Source: Holothuria scabra (Eukaryota; Echinodermata; Holothuroidea; Aspidochirotida; Holothuriidae). Taken from it: a stretch of DNA of 64,000 bases. The DNA lies in contig CM074181.1 in NCBI GenBank assembly GCA_037179385.1, positions 49,806,394 to 49,870,393 of the forward strand, in the 5' to 3' direction. Shown piece after piece: positions 1 through 10,450 of this stretch (its first letter is position 1; each line of letters starts with the position of its first letter). The notes under the pieces are model-generated. The model was given only the letters and a program-made list of their open reading frames with translations, was not told where the DNA came from and did not search any database. The position numbers and the translations under genes are program-made.

Positions 1-1140
1 GAAAAAAGAAACTTCAAAGACACAGCTGCGTCCATGATGTGCAATGAGTGGTGGTGATGCCAGAATGTCAAAAGTGGTGTGGTCTTAAGTACTCCAAATA
101 TTCACGACAGTTATGGTATGGAAAGTACTGAAGCTTACACAATCATGATTAATCTTCATTCTCGACCAGGATGGATGAACTGATCAAATTTTGTCCAACT
201 AAATATGCTCTAAATTTTCAAATCTTCTTTCAAAAAAGGAAAAACTCTTCAGGCAAACTGCTAGTCTAGTGATGAAGCCATAGTATGTACAGTAGGTCTA
301 GTACAATTAAATGCGTAACCCTAATATATTTTCAGCTGTCGCCTATATACAGTAATGTTTTTGATTTTGCCCATATAAAGGACAGATTCTTCAATGAACA
401 CCACAACTTTTTCATGGTCCTTACAAAAGCCAAGTTTTTTCAAAATTTTTAAATTTTGTATTTCCAATAAACCCCCAATTTTTAGGTATTTGTTGAGATG
501 ACAGCAAAATATATTTTGCCTATCACATGCACCTCAAAATGTGCTCAGTCACATCCCTCCCAACTGGACTAACTCAAAGCCTTTGTCCGGGGCATATTGA
601 AACACTGGCTCCCCTGTCGGGGAGCTTGGCCCCCTGTCGAGAAAATCCTGGCTCCTCCTAGCCTGAGTACGTCTAGTGTTGCTCCCTGTGCTTGAATCGC
701 AATCCCTGTGATTTCAGAAGACTCATGGACAAAGACTGTGCATGGAGCGGTCCTACTGTTAACTTAAAGCGTAGAACACTGCATGTCCTGTTCAGGGGCA
801 AGGGCTGAACAGTTTTTAGACCTACTGTACTGTAGGCCTAGGCCTAAAATTAGCCTTCAGTGCTTACTAAAATTAAACTATACACATCTCAAATTTTAAC
901 ATTACTACTGTAGGCCTAGTCTATATAGATCTAACTAGGCTAGGGCCTAGCCCGGGTTGACATAACATAACATAACACCAGAAAGCCAAAAGGATAGTGA
1001 TTCCTTGCCACTGAAATGGCATGTCCCCTTTCAAATTGACAGTGTTTGATCTATGTCTTTACAATTTAGGAAAAGAATGTCAAGGAATCATTAATCAAAG
1101 ATCAAAATACACTTATACGATGTTGATAACCTACAGATCC
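1..1140. other. Non-coding stretch, AGGCCTA-rich patch
   Basis: No gene or complete element is recognised. The sequence is AT-rich. Around 820-960 there is a cluster of overlapping TAGGCCTA words, a kind of low-complexity patch that recurs at 13,990-14,240. Short G/C-rich words near 590-660 look like decayed MITE sequence, but no pair of ends could be matched. Confidence 0.5.
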
Positions 1141-2310
1141 CAACAAACACTGATCCCCAGTGACCCCAGATGACCTTCGACCTGGACTAAAATCAAAAGG
1201 GTTCTTTGATTCTCGCACAATCTCTGAATACCTGACGTGACCTCTGGTTTGTACCAAAAAAGGAAGGCTCTTATGGTGTAAACAATTAGCCATTTGAGAG
1301 GTTTGTTTAGCCTCTGGTGACCTAAAATGACCTTTGACCTGCACATACCAAAAGCAATGATGTTCTCCCTCTCAACACCGCAAATCTATATCCAGTCACT
1401 GTCAGTCAGTGCAGTCACCCCTACTGGATCTTGAGATATGGTGTTTACCACTCACTTTCGACATTTTCACAATTTTACCACCAAAGACTTCAAATGACCT
1501 TTGACATCTACCAAACACAATAAGGTTCTTCCTCTCAAAATGACAAATCTATACCAAATATGAAAAGTGTCCGAATCTCCTACTGTATCTTGAGATGTGT
1601 TTAGAAGACATTTTCAACGTTTTTGCAACTATACCGCAGGTGACCTCAAATGACCTTTGACCTTTGCCAAAAACAATAGGGTTTTTCCTCTCAACATGGC
1701 AAATCTATATCGCAAAAATGAAAATATTAGTCACTCCTTTCTTGATATATCCTGTCTACAAGCAATGCTTGACGTTTTCACAACTACTGTAATATACCGC
1801 ATATGACTTCAAATGACCTTTGACCTTGGCTAAAAGCAATAGGTTTCTTCCCCGCAACATGACTAATCTATGTCTTTTACATGAAGAGTGTCTTACGCCC
1901 CTATCTTGAGATACAGTACCATGTTTAGAAGCCACTTTCGACATTTTTCACAATTTTACCACCCGTTACCTCAAATGACCTTTCACCTCTACCAAAACAA
2001 TAGGGTTCTACCTTTCAACAGGACAAACCTATATACCAAATATGAAAAATATCTGTCACACCTATCTTGAGATATCATGTTTACCAGCCATTTTTGACAT
2101 TTGGCAATTTTACTGCAGCTAACCTCAAATGACCTTTGACCTCCAAAAACAATAGGGTTCTTCCCCTCAACATCACAAACCTATATCTCAAGTATGAAAA
2201 GTATTGGTCTCTCCTTTCTTGAAATACCTTGTCTATAAGCCATGTTTGACATTTTCTATACAGCAAGTGACTTCAAATGACCTTCGACCTTGGCTAAAAA
2301 CAATAGTGTT
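1141..2310 (-). repeat. Tandem array of ~160-bp units with DR1-type motif
   Basis: A degenerate tandem array. The anchor word TGACCTTTGACCT or a one-base variant begins at 1171, 1328, 1495, 1651, 1814, 1976, 2130 and 2279, so the period is about 149-167 bp. Each unit also carries 'caatagggttcttcc', 'atctatat' and 'cttgagatat' in the same order. Read on the minus strand this is the same unit as the cores at 23.3-24.3, 32.9-33.8 and 59.1-59.85 kb. The perfect 13-mer occurs at 1328, 1651, 1814 and 2130. The GT tract and the conserved ends that flank the other arrays are missing, so this looks like a core-only or truncated pearl-like element. Short reading frames across it are by-products of the repetition. 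Confidence 0.85.
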
Positions 2311-3336
2311 CTTCCTCTCAATATGACAATTCTACGGTACTGACGAGGAGTACAGTAAAGTCGACCCAATCTGGCAGACAATTCCACTCATTGACAACTC
2401 CATGGGAGAGCCTAAACTTCCTATTGTCAAACCTTGCAAAAGGCTTTTCCAGCTTTTTCCAATGCCCATGAACCCACAAATTACTTTGAACCCTTAAATA
2501 ACTACAAGACAAAAGAGCATTCCTTTCAGAAAAAGCTTGTAAACCTGGAGCAAGTCCCCACTAATAATTTTTAGCTTTAATGTGGTACAGTAAGCCCAAG
2601 ATATTTAACCCTACATAGCATGATGAGGTAAATTTCTCACTTCATAAATAAGGCAAGTCAGACCATGGGCCGAATTCAATTATCGTTCAAGTATGTACAT
2701 TCCAACCGAGAGAGAACCACCAATGCTCCACACCATAATTATAAAAATAATAATACTGAAGTTGACTGTTCCCAGTTGCATAACGTGCACATTTTCGCAA
2801 ATATAATTTAAAACCGTCGATATTTTCTTCAAAATTGAAAGAGCATATATAGAGCCAATGCAGCCAATGACATCGTTAGCAACCAATCACATTCGGGTTT
2901 TCACGTACACAGATTGCGCAATATACTTATGTTGTTACAGAATATCTGGCAACATGACACTCATTTGCAAAACAGGCCTCCAACAAAAGAAGAAAAATAC
3001 AGCTACTACCAATGTCACCGAAAGAGCATCAGAAAAGTGACCAAATTCACCAAATTTTTTACGGTCTAGTACACAACACTGTGCAAGAAAAGGAGAAAAT
3101 TCGGTCTCAGGACCGAGTGAATTACAGTAGATGAAAAACATTTGACTGAAGACAGTGATTTCAAAGACATATGAAGTAAGCCAATGGCCTATATGTATAC
3201 CACCCAGGCTAATAACTACATACAGTACTGGCGCCCTATCTGTCACGCTTTCAACTCACCGACGCTAGGTTGACGATAGTTGACCAACTGCAGTTGATCA
3301 ACTACTTTTTTCATTGTTAATTTCAATAGGACCATG
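2311..3336. other. Non-coding stretch, nothing recognised
   Basis: No gene or bounded repeat is seen. At 3098-3115 there is a GGTCTCaGGACCGAG word resembling the CTCGAGACCG terminal motif of the hAT element at 26.7 kb, but with no matching partner. Around 3,270-3,305 are short inverted AGTTGA/TCAACT words. Confidence 0.4.
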
Positions 3337-4318
3337 GTAACATGCAGGCACGTAGCCACGGGGGGGGGGGGGCACAGGGGGCACGTGCCCCCCCCCCAAA
3401 TTTTTCAATAAAAGGTCTTGCACTGAAGGAGAAAAAAATTATTCCCATTAAATCACCACAACTTCAAAATACCTAGACTGAATTCCGTCAAAATATCTCC
3501 CACTTTCGAACAAAACATCTATGGCGCGTGGAGATCCCTTCCATGAAGGTCGAGGAGGTTACGCTAAGTATTGTTTCGAGCCTAATTTCGCACGTCAATG
3601 TATCATTCAGCTGTCATATAAGTTCTTACATGCGAGTAATGTACATTTTACCTGGTTTCTGGGCCGGTGTTGTAGGCAGTGCAAAAAGAGAGACTTCAGA
3701 CACAAAATAATTTAATGAAGTTATCATAAAAATACATTCCTTAAGAACAGCTTTAGGACAAAGTGTCTAGAATTACCGTATACCGCAAAAAACAAGAAAG
3801 CACTTAAATACAAGCAAAATCAACGTCTTTCTGATTTAGGAGTAATTTATGTGTCCGGGGAACGGAGTAAGCAAATGCAGAGTTGTTACAAAATTTTCTA
3901 AGTGAGAAAAAAGAACCAGAATCAAACTCTTTTAAGCAAGAAAATACTTGATAAAGCTACAGGCAAGATTAATTTTCATAATTTTTTTTAGTTAAGTTTG
4001 ACATCACCAATTAGCCTTGACAACCGAGTTGGCAGCTTGTTTTTTTTATAATATCCATATTTTTCTATTTCATTTTCACTTTTAGTGTAAAATTGGGCAA
4101 AGCTTTGTTATGAGACCAGCTTTTTCGGAGTACAAATATATCAAAGAAAATGCGGAATTTCGCACCATTTTGCATCTGCAGTCCTTGAAATAGGCAAAAA
4201 AATTTCAGGGGGCACCCCCTCCCCTTAGACCCCTCCCCCAGGCCAGCGAAACTCCAATATTGATGTGCACCCCCCCCCCCCCCAAGTTGATTGTTCTGAC
4301 TAAGGGCCTGGTAACATG
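3337..4318. mobile_element. hAT-like non-autonomous element, 8-bp TSD GTAACATG
   Basis: The identical 8-mers GTAACATG at 3337-3344 and 4311-4318 flank a 966-bp segment (3345-4310). It begins CAGGCACGTAGCC, followed by a run of G, and ends in a run of C and GGGCCTG. An 8-bp target duplication and CAG/CTG-type termini are hallmarks of hAT elements. The right inner part (about 4,170-4,230, with 'ttgcatctgcagtcctt' and 'cccctccccttaga') resembles the right part of the hAT elements ending at 28,645 and 56,633. No transposase frame is present, so it is non-autonomous. Small reading frames inside it are not recognised. Confidence 0.8.
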
Positions 4319-7266
4319 TCAATCATGTCTGCCGAGTCTGTCCCCTAATCCTCAACTAGTCGATTCATTCATCAGTGTGTCTAGTCTCCTTTGTGTCCAG
4401 CAGAGGAAGTCCTATTGTATCGTAAAAGGATTTTTAACTTAAAAATCAAGTTTATTTGAGCAAGAGAGGTGTGTGGATAAGTGAAGACAGAACAATAAAC
4501 TGTCTGCCGTACGATCGATAAAGTAGTAGCAAGTATTATATTCCTACATATACTGCACGTACAATACTGTACGTACGATACTGGGCAAGTCTGCTGGAGC
4601 TTACTGTCAGTGCCGTATGTGGTCATGGTTGAAAAAAAAAATGGTAACCTCCTGACTGGAAAATTAGGTTCAGTGTGGAAAAGGAAATAAATCAGCCATA
4701 GAGATATGTAAATTTTCCAAACATGAAGACTCATAGATTTTCTAGTTGAAAATATGACAGGTCGCCCTTGCTGTTACTGTTTTTAGAGTCCGTACACAGT
4801 GTAATAGGACAAGCTGAGCGTCACTGGAAAATGAACACAGTGACCTTATTCCAGTTTCGGTCAAGAGCGCGCGTGATAATAAATGAAAAAAAAAATTCAT
4901 TTTTCCTTCTTCCAATAAAGCTAAAAAGAAAAGTCAGCTACGTAGGTTTGCATTTGGAAGCTGGGCTAACCTCGGCTTCCGGATCGTTACTCCATCTCGC
5001 GCCGTGTGAAAGCACACTTTGACGAAAGGTTAATTAACTAAAAGTTTTGTCACTGTAGTAGGCATCCCTTGCTTCGTGTGTATCTATTACCATAACCAGT
5101 TCAGGGTGGAAATTGTAAGGAATAGTTCGTTCGTTTCACGAACGGAATATCGTAATATGTTCTTTCCAAAGTGTAGATACAACCATTAATGCTGTAGAAT
5201 TGCTTGCAGTCGATGTCACATGCCCTTTGATAATTTATTTCTTAGGCCAACATCGTGTTCTGTCTAGTTTTCATCCCCTAATCATGTCGGAATATTTGCA
5301 TTATTTTACTGGACTGGGTTGTAGTTGCGTAAATGTACTGTAGCTACTATCCTGCTTCAACGTACCCGATGCAGAAAAATCATGACAATCTTAGCAGTTC
5401 TGGGCAGCAAATCAATTGCACCCGATTAACGTTTCCTATGATTCCTTTCTGATATAAATATCCCCATACAATTTTTGCAGTTCTTGTCCAAAACTTACGT
5501 CTTGTTTGGAAAGAATCTGCAACTGAAATGCACTTAAGTCAGATCCCCCAAAAATGCACGTTCGCAGAGATTTGTGATGTCATTTCTTGGTGAATTTAGC
5601 ACGGGGCTCGCCCGGCTGCGCTAGCCGGCTATATAAGCTTGTGAAGTGCGATCATCGTAACACAAACTCAATGGGAAAATCTGTCTCGAGACCGAGTATT
5701 TTCACACACTAAAACCCATAGGCGAAGGCGCGAGTTGTGATTGGCTGGCTAGCATCAACGCAATTGAACCAATCACGATGCACAAGCCAATTTAAATTTT
5801 GCAATGGATCGTATCGATATGATGTCACCGAGAAAAATACGACGCCTTGTTTGGCGGTAAAAACGGACGCGCACGTAAGTCTACTGCATGCGTGGGCCAA
5901 GAAGTTTGCTGCCGGAGACCACGTGCATCGTTCTTTACGTTTGCAATGACGTAGTATGACAACATTGCAGAAGTCCCACTGTATATAACATTACGAAAGG
6001 AATGCTGGGAATGGCTTAATTTATGCAAAAAATAACCACCGAAATACACAAGATTCTAGGTGCTGCGTGCACAAAACGTGCACGGATAATATGCTAAGCT
6101 GGGGGATCTGAAAAAAAAAAACAGCGAAACACTGCGACTCGATAGTCTGTACTATGTGTTTTGTGTAGCACAGCTTGTACAGCAGCTTACGCGGTGCTTT
6201 CTGCGAGACTGCAAGGAATACATCTTCAATGCAGTTCTAAATATAACGGCAGTTAATACTACAGGGTTTTAGCGGAAAATATTAAACGATTACTCCCATG
6301 GCGCAGGTAAAATTTATACGTTTTTAATTATTAATGTATCCCGTTTTGGCGGGAAGTTGAAGGATTGAGTAATTACGGGAATTTTTCACGAAACCAAGAG
6401 CAAGTTTTAAGTATATTTTAGCATCTTTTTCCAGTTTGCATATTATCGGTGGTAATGGCCAGCTGATGAGCAGAATTTTACCAATGCCGATTATTTACTG
6501 ACAATGGAATAATCGGCCCTATGCCGATTACTTAACAGGTGATCGGTCGAACACTAGATGAAATTTAATTTTACGGTGAGGGACTTTCTATTCCTAAAAG
6601 TTGTTCATAGTTATATTGCTGTATGAAGCCCTCTGTAGTATCAGTGCCGTAGCACACTGCGCACATTCATGACTGCTTTTTGTTTCTGCACGGGCAGGAA
6701 TCACTCATGACACAATGTTCCGCACTCAACTGTACACAGCAGTACACTGTACAACTAGATACTATTTTCAATGAAGGACTGATAATCCCCTCGCTATCGA
6801 TCGGCCAGCCTCCCTTTTGAAATTTCCCAGTGCTTTGTGCCTCAATGTTGTACGTGAAAAGAGAGTGCAACGTTGACTAACAATGGGCGGAACTTCAAAG
6901 GAAATATCAGGAAGGAGGAGGGGTCTTTGATTCGAGTTGACTCCAAGTTGACAGAGAAAACATTCGACTAGTTGATCAACGTCCGCCAAGTTGAAAGTCA
7001 TCTTGGGGTGTGCAAGATACGGCGCCGGTACTGTAGCTGTGAAGTTAACAAGCTTTGGCCCAAAATTGCGAGGGAAGATTCAAAGCTCGGAAATGTAGTT
7101 GGTGAGTTTTGTTCTTTTTTAAGGTTTTATGAAACATTGTGAGAGAAAGCATGACATGTCAGTCGGTGGTTGAATCACATATTTGACATAGAAGAAATCA
7201 GGAAATAAGTGCTACATTGTAACACTTACAGGCATATTTCATTTTTAATCTTTCCCTTGTACTAAC
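4319..7266. other. Non-coding stretch with weak promoter-like words
   Basis: No gene is recognised in nearly 3 kb. The middle (5.56-5.96 kb) is richer in CpG and has promoter-like words listed separately. An E2F-like word, TTTTGGCGGGAAG, lies near 6,344. A long T/A-rich segment at 6.2-6.55 kb contains repeated 'gccgatta' words. None of the short frames shows a known domain, and I cannot exclude non-coding first exons. Confidence 0.4.
5560..5960 (+). promoter_or_regulatory. Possible CpG-richer promoter-like segment
   Basis: A TATA-like word, TATATAAG (5630-5637), follows a G/C-rich CGGCTGCGCTAGCCGG stretch. About 100 bp downstream are three CCAAT-box words in both orientations: ATTGG at 5740, CCAAT at 5769 and CCAAT at 5787. 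Such clusters are typical of NF-Y-bound promoters, but short words like these also arise by chance. No downstream gene is recognised, so the call is weak. Confidence 0.15.
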
Positions 7267-7537
7267 TTAAAGGTACAGTAAAGAGCAATCCCCCCCCCCC
7301 CAAACTTATTTTGAAGCTAAATAACACAATTTTCTTCTTTCTTCTCCTCAAAGTATCTTTCATTGCATTTTAAGACTTTACTATTGCCTACATACAAGGT
7401 AAACTAAACAGTTATTTCTAGTAAATTTCACATTTGAAGGGAAAAAATGGCACATGACACCTACCGTAACAGCCAATAATGAAACTGGACAGTCTACTAC
7501 ACTACTTCAATTCGGGATGACTGCCCCTGCCCTTTAA
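7267..7537 (-). mobile_element. TTAA-ended MITE, family 1 copy
   Basis: A 271-bp element bounded by TTAA at 7267-7270 and 7534-7537. One end reads TTAAAGGtacagtaaagagc and the other closes ...ggatgactgcccctgccctttaa, so the imperfect terminal inverted repeat is about TTAAAGGGCAGGAGCAGTC. Other family members in this window are at 9,208, 10,192, 13,586 and 17,339, in both orientations. Diagnostic inner words are 'tttcacatttgaag' and 'ggacagtctactacactac'. TTAA boundaries suggest piggyBac-like mobilisation, but the superfamily cannot be fixed without a transposase. Confidence 0.8.
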
Positions 7538-7639
7538 CCTCTGTGTGCCATACTGTGAAGGCAAGACTGTTGATCTTAGTCTAACAGAAGTTACAAATGG
7601 TGTAATAGGTGTAAGTGGATTTGTTCATTGTGTGTTGTA
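7538..7639. other. Short spacer between MITEs
   Basis: About 100 bp of AT-rich DNA between two MITEs with no recognised content. Confidence 0.4.
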
Positions 7640-7831
7640 GTGGCTAGGTGTATGGAGGTGTACGGGGGTAATTTTCTATGAGGGGTCAAGGGCATTTTTT
7701 GCCCGAATAATGTCACCGTTGAAATACCATGTTTTGCCCATATTTGCCCGAATAGACCAATATTGCTTTTGTCTTAATTAGGAGGGCGAGTGCCTCCTTG
7801 CACCCCTGCCTCCTACGCCTCTGGTGGCTAG
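7640..7831. mobile_element. Short hAT-like MITE, TSD GTGGCTAG
   Basis: Direct 8-mers GTGGCTAG at 7640-7647 and 7824-7831 (the match extends through GT) flank 176 bp. The right end is ...CTCCTACGCCTCTG, whose complement CAGAGGCGTAGGAG matches the decayed left end 'tggaggtgtacgggg'. The TACGCC...CTG ending is the pattern shared by the other hAT-like ends in this window. Too short to code for anything. Confidence 0.65.
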
Positions 7832-8039
7832 GTATAGTCTCTGATGGACTGAATAAAGTTAATTTTGCCCCATAACTGTCATTTATACAGAAGTATTATT
7901 AGTGGAGTGGCACAACTGGAACTTGAAGTACTGTAGGCTTAAGTGGTACACTTTTGGCATACATGTAACACTGATTTACCAATTTCAATTATGCCCTATG
8001 TACTTAGCCATACCGTACAGGAACACTTGGACATTGATA

Positions 8040-8262
8040 ATAGCTACACTTCTACGTGAATGTTTGTGAGCTTGATTAAGCATCTGACATGGAGCTAAAA
8101 GGTGTGGGGTTGGACTCTTGGATGTGCCGTACCAAAGCTTTTAAAAATGGAACCTACTTCTATTGTGCTTGATGCTCCTGTAATATATGGAGTGTGGGAA
8201 GCAAGTGAGCCACAGCTGGAAAAAGGTGGTGGCCGGCCAGAATTAAACCAAAAGGCAAAACA
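8040..8262 (+). mobile_element. Decayed tRNA-derived SINE, family A
   Basis: Shares the body 'gtgagccacagctggaaaaagg', followed by a GGCCGGCC-like stretch, with copies at 45.9, 50.3, 58.8 and 61.0 kb. Upstream, 'ggttggactcttgga' near 8,109 occupies the place of the pol III B box seen clearly in the 61-kb copy (minus strand). The order of words (B-box remnant, 'gtgcttgatgctc', 'atggagtgtgggaagcaagtgagccac') agrees with that copy. Strongly mutated. Confidence 0.6.
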
Positions 8263-9207
8263 TTAGGAAATCACCTTGCTAAAAAGGTCAAGTGGTGCAC
8301 ATGGTATTAATTCGTACCTTATATTTATGCATCTACAGTTTTTCATTTTGTGTGAGTGGTGGCATGCAATGAACAGGTTCCAGGGGAATTAAAGGCAGGC
8401 ATGGTTAAAGTTCTTTTTTTTCTGCAGTGCTTAATTTGCATTGATTTTGGTTGACAAAGTATTATACTTGTAATCAATTTTTCCCTTTGCTCTTTTTGTA
8501 GCTGATCAAAACATTGCTTGAGGGACCTGATCCAAAAATGTTAAGATGAAGCACAGACCTGACTGGGGACACTTCCATAGCCAACCATCCTGCTGTCACA
8601 AGTGGGTCCTTGCAAACAACTGCAGAAGTCTAGTCCAAAACAATGAGGAATCATTGCTCCAATAGAGATGAAGGTCTGAAATCACTGGAAGTACAACTGT
8701 ACAGGTTACCGCCATTTAGAGTATGTAATGTACATAGTGATGAAAGAAAATGTGATAAAAACTATCATATATTTGGCCTGTAGACTTCAATAATATTTCT
8801 TTTTCAAGTCAACTCTGCAAAGGCACAGCAAATAATTCGTTAGTCCAGTAAAGTTTTAGGAACTGTTGTTGTTTTGTTGTGACTTAAAGAGTTCCATGTT
8901 TTTCAGTGACATGCTTTGCCTTTCCAGGAAATCACCTTTTTTCTAAAAGACTTGCTAATCATCGAGTCATCAAGACTGAGAGTTTGAACTGGTTCTTCTT
9001 TTACATGTTTATAATGACATGTACAACTGTTTCACTTCTTGGAATTTTTGCAATACTTCAAAATATTTTACATGGTATATTGTAAAGAAGTTGAGATCTC
9101 TTTATTCATGAATAATACTTGGAATTCTAAGTGGGTGACCTGTTCTTAAGGATGACCACATTCATTTACTTGTGAAGCATACGGTTAAATGTAACTATGC
9201 CCACATC
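8263..9207. other. Non-coding stretch, nothing recognised
   Basis: AT-rich sequence without recognised genes or bounded repeats. No long open frame on either strand. Confidence 0.4.
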
Positions 9208-9463
9208 TTAAAAGGCTAGAGCAGTCCCACCAACCTTGTTTTGAAGCAACAGCTAAATCTCACAATTTAGATTTACTCCTCTTGAAAAGTGTCTTTCATA
9301 ATATCTTAGTACTTCATGAAAATTGCATATTATCCAATTACTTAATTTCATTAAATTTCACATTTGAGGAGAAAAAAGTATTGCCACATGATTCTCAAGG
9401 GCAAGTCATGAAACAGGACAGTCTACTACACATCTCAAGTTGGGGTGGCTGCGTTTCACCTTA
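9208..9463 (-). mobile_element. TTAA-ended MITE, family 1 copy (decayed)
   Basis: Begins TTAAAAGGctagagcagtcccacc and shares 'aaatttcacatttgagg', 'ggacagtctactacac' and an end corresponding to 'tgcccctgccctt' with the 7.27-kb copy, in the same orientation. The right TTAA is lost (reads ttac). The ends are therefore approximate. Confidence 0.65.
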
Positions 9464-9916
9464 CAAGTCAGTAGTGGTGTACTGACAAATTTGTGTTCAA
9501 ACATTAAAGAAAAAAGTGAAGTGAATCTTTCATTTTCTCTCTAGTCCCAGTTGCATATTACAAATATCTAACCAGTAAGAGGGTATTGGTTGGGTATCAC
9601 AAGGATAATACTGTATGTCATTGATTAACCCTTTGGGGACATATTTTATGGTTGCCTTTGTTTGAAGAACACCCTTTGTAAAAGGTCATTAAAAGGTAAT
9701 GTGACATGTCAACAATAGCCCTGAATTTACTTGGATGTTAAAGGAGTAAACTTTCCTAAGGCAAAATCTGTTGAAATTATAAAAGTCATTATCTTTTTGA
9801 TGTGCAAGATTTACAGTTACAGTTTAAAGTGTTTCAGAAGCAACTTGTTTGTTAAATGCAAAAAAAAATGAAATGGACTGATGCTCAGTGTTGACATTTC
9901 TTTTGTCAACTTTCTT
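9464..9916. other. Non-coding stretch
   Basis: No gene. At about 9,625 TTAACCCTTTGGGG looks like one end of a TTAA MITE, but no second end was found. Confidence 0.35.
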
Positions 9917-10191
9917 TTAAAAGCCTAATCCTCTCACTCCACACAAGTCAAATTCTTCTACCAAGCCCCTCCCCCCAACTGTCTAAAACTCATCCTCCTT
10001 CAGACACAATTTCAGTTTATTGCTTCAGACCCCAAATGTGTATAATAATTCAAAACACTCTCTGATCAGTACATGACATGATGCTGTGTAATACTGTAAT
10101 ATGAGCTGCAGCACTCTGCAGTTTTGAACTTACTGCCAGTCAAAGAGCTCTGTCAATGTAGAATTCAGTAGACTTCTACAAAAATTGTTTT
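9917..10191 (+). mobile_element. TTAA-ended MITE, family 2 copy, 3' truncated
   Basis: Starts TTAAAAGCCTAATCCTCTCAC and matches the complete family 2 element at 61,359-61,663 through 'agcccctccccccaactgtcta', 'cagtttattgcttcag', 'aatgtgtataat' and 'cagtcaaagagctctg'. Its right end runs directly into the family 1 MITE at 10,192, so the 3' terminus is lost or shared. Families 1 and 2 have similar tips (TTAAAGGGC). Confidence 0.65.
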
Positions 10192-10450
10192 GTAAAGGGC
10201 AAGAGCAGTCATCCCAACTTGAAGAAGTGCTGTACAGTAGAATGTCCTGTTACATGATTGGCTGTTGGGAGTCTTTTTTCCCCTTCAAATGTGAAATTTA
10301 CTATGTAACTGCTTGGTTATCCATATGCAGTAGTAAAGAAATAAGATATATTAATGACAGATACTTTAAAGAGAAGTAAAAGAAAAATTGTGAATGTTGG
10401 CTTTTTCTTCAATATACTGTAAGTTTGAGAGAACTGTTCTTGACCTTTAA
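10192..10450 (+). mobile_element. TTAA-type MITE, family 1; source of the minisatellite
   Basis: Matches the copy at 17,339-17,597 along its whole length in the same orientation: 'taaagggcaagagcagtcatcccaa' near the start, 'ttggctgttggga', 'cttcaaatgtgaaattta', 'atgcagtagtaaag', 'gatactttaaagagaagtaa', then 'ctttttcttcaa...gtaagttt...gacctttaa' at the end. The last ~60 bp of this copy form the first unit of the tandem array that follows, so the array grew from the MITE's 3' end. Confidence 0.8.

Noticed and set aside
5675..5695. GTCTCGAGACCGAG word as an end of the 26.7-kb hAT family
   Set aside because: Only one short palindromic match, with no partner end and no target duplication. The same applies to 3,098-3,115.
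5560..5960. A confident promoter with start site
   Set aside because: TATA and CCAAT words are present, but no gene follows and such words are expected by chance in a window of this size. Kept only as a low-confidence feature.
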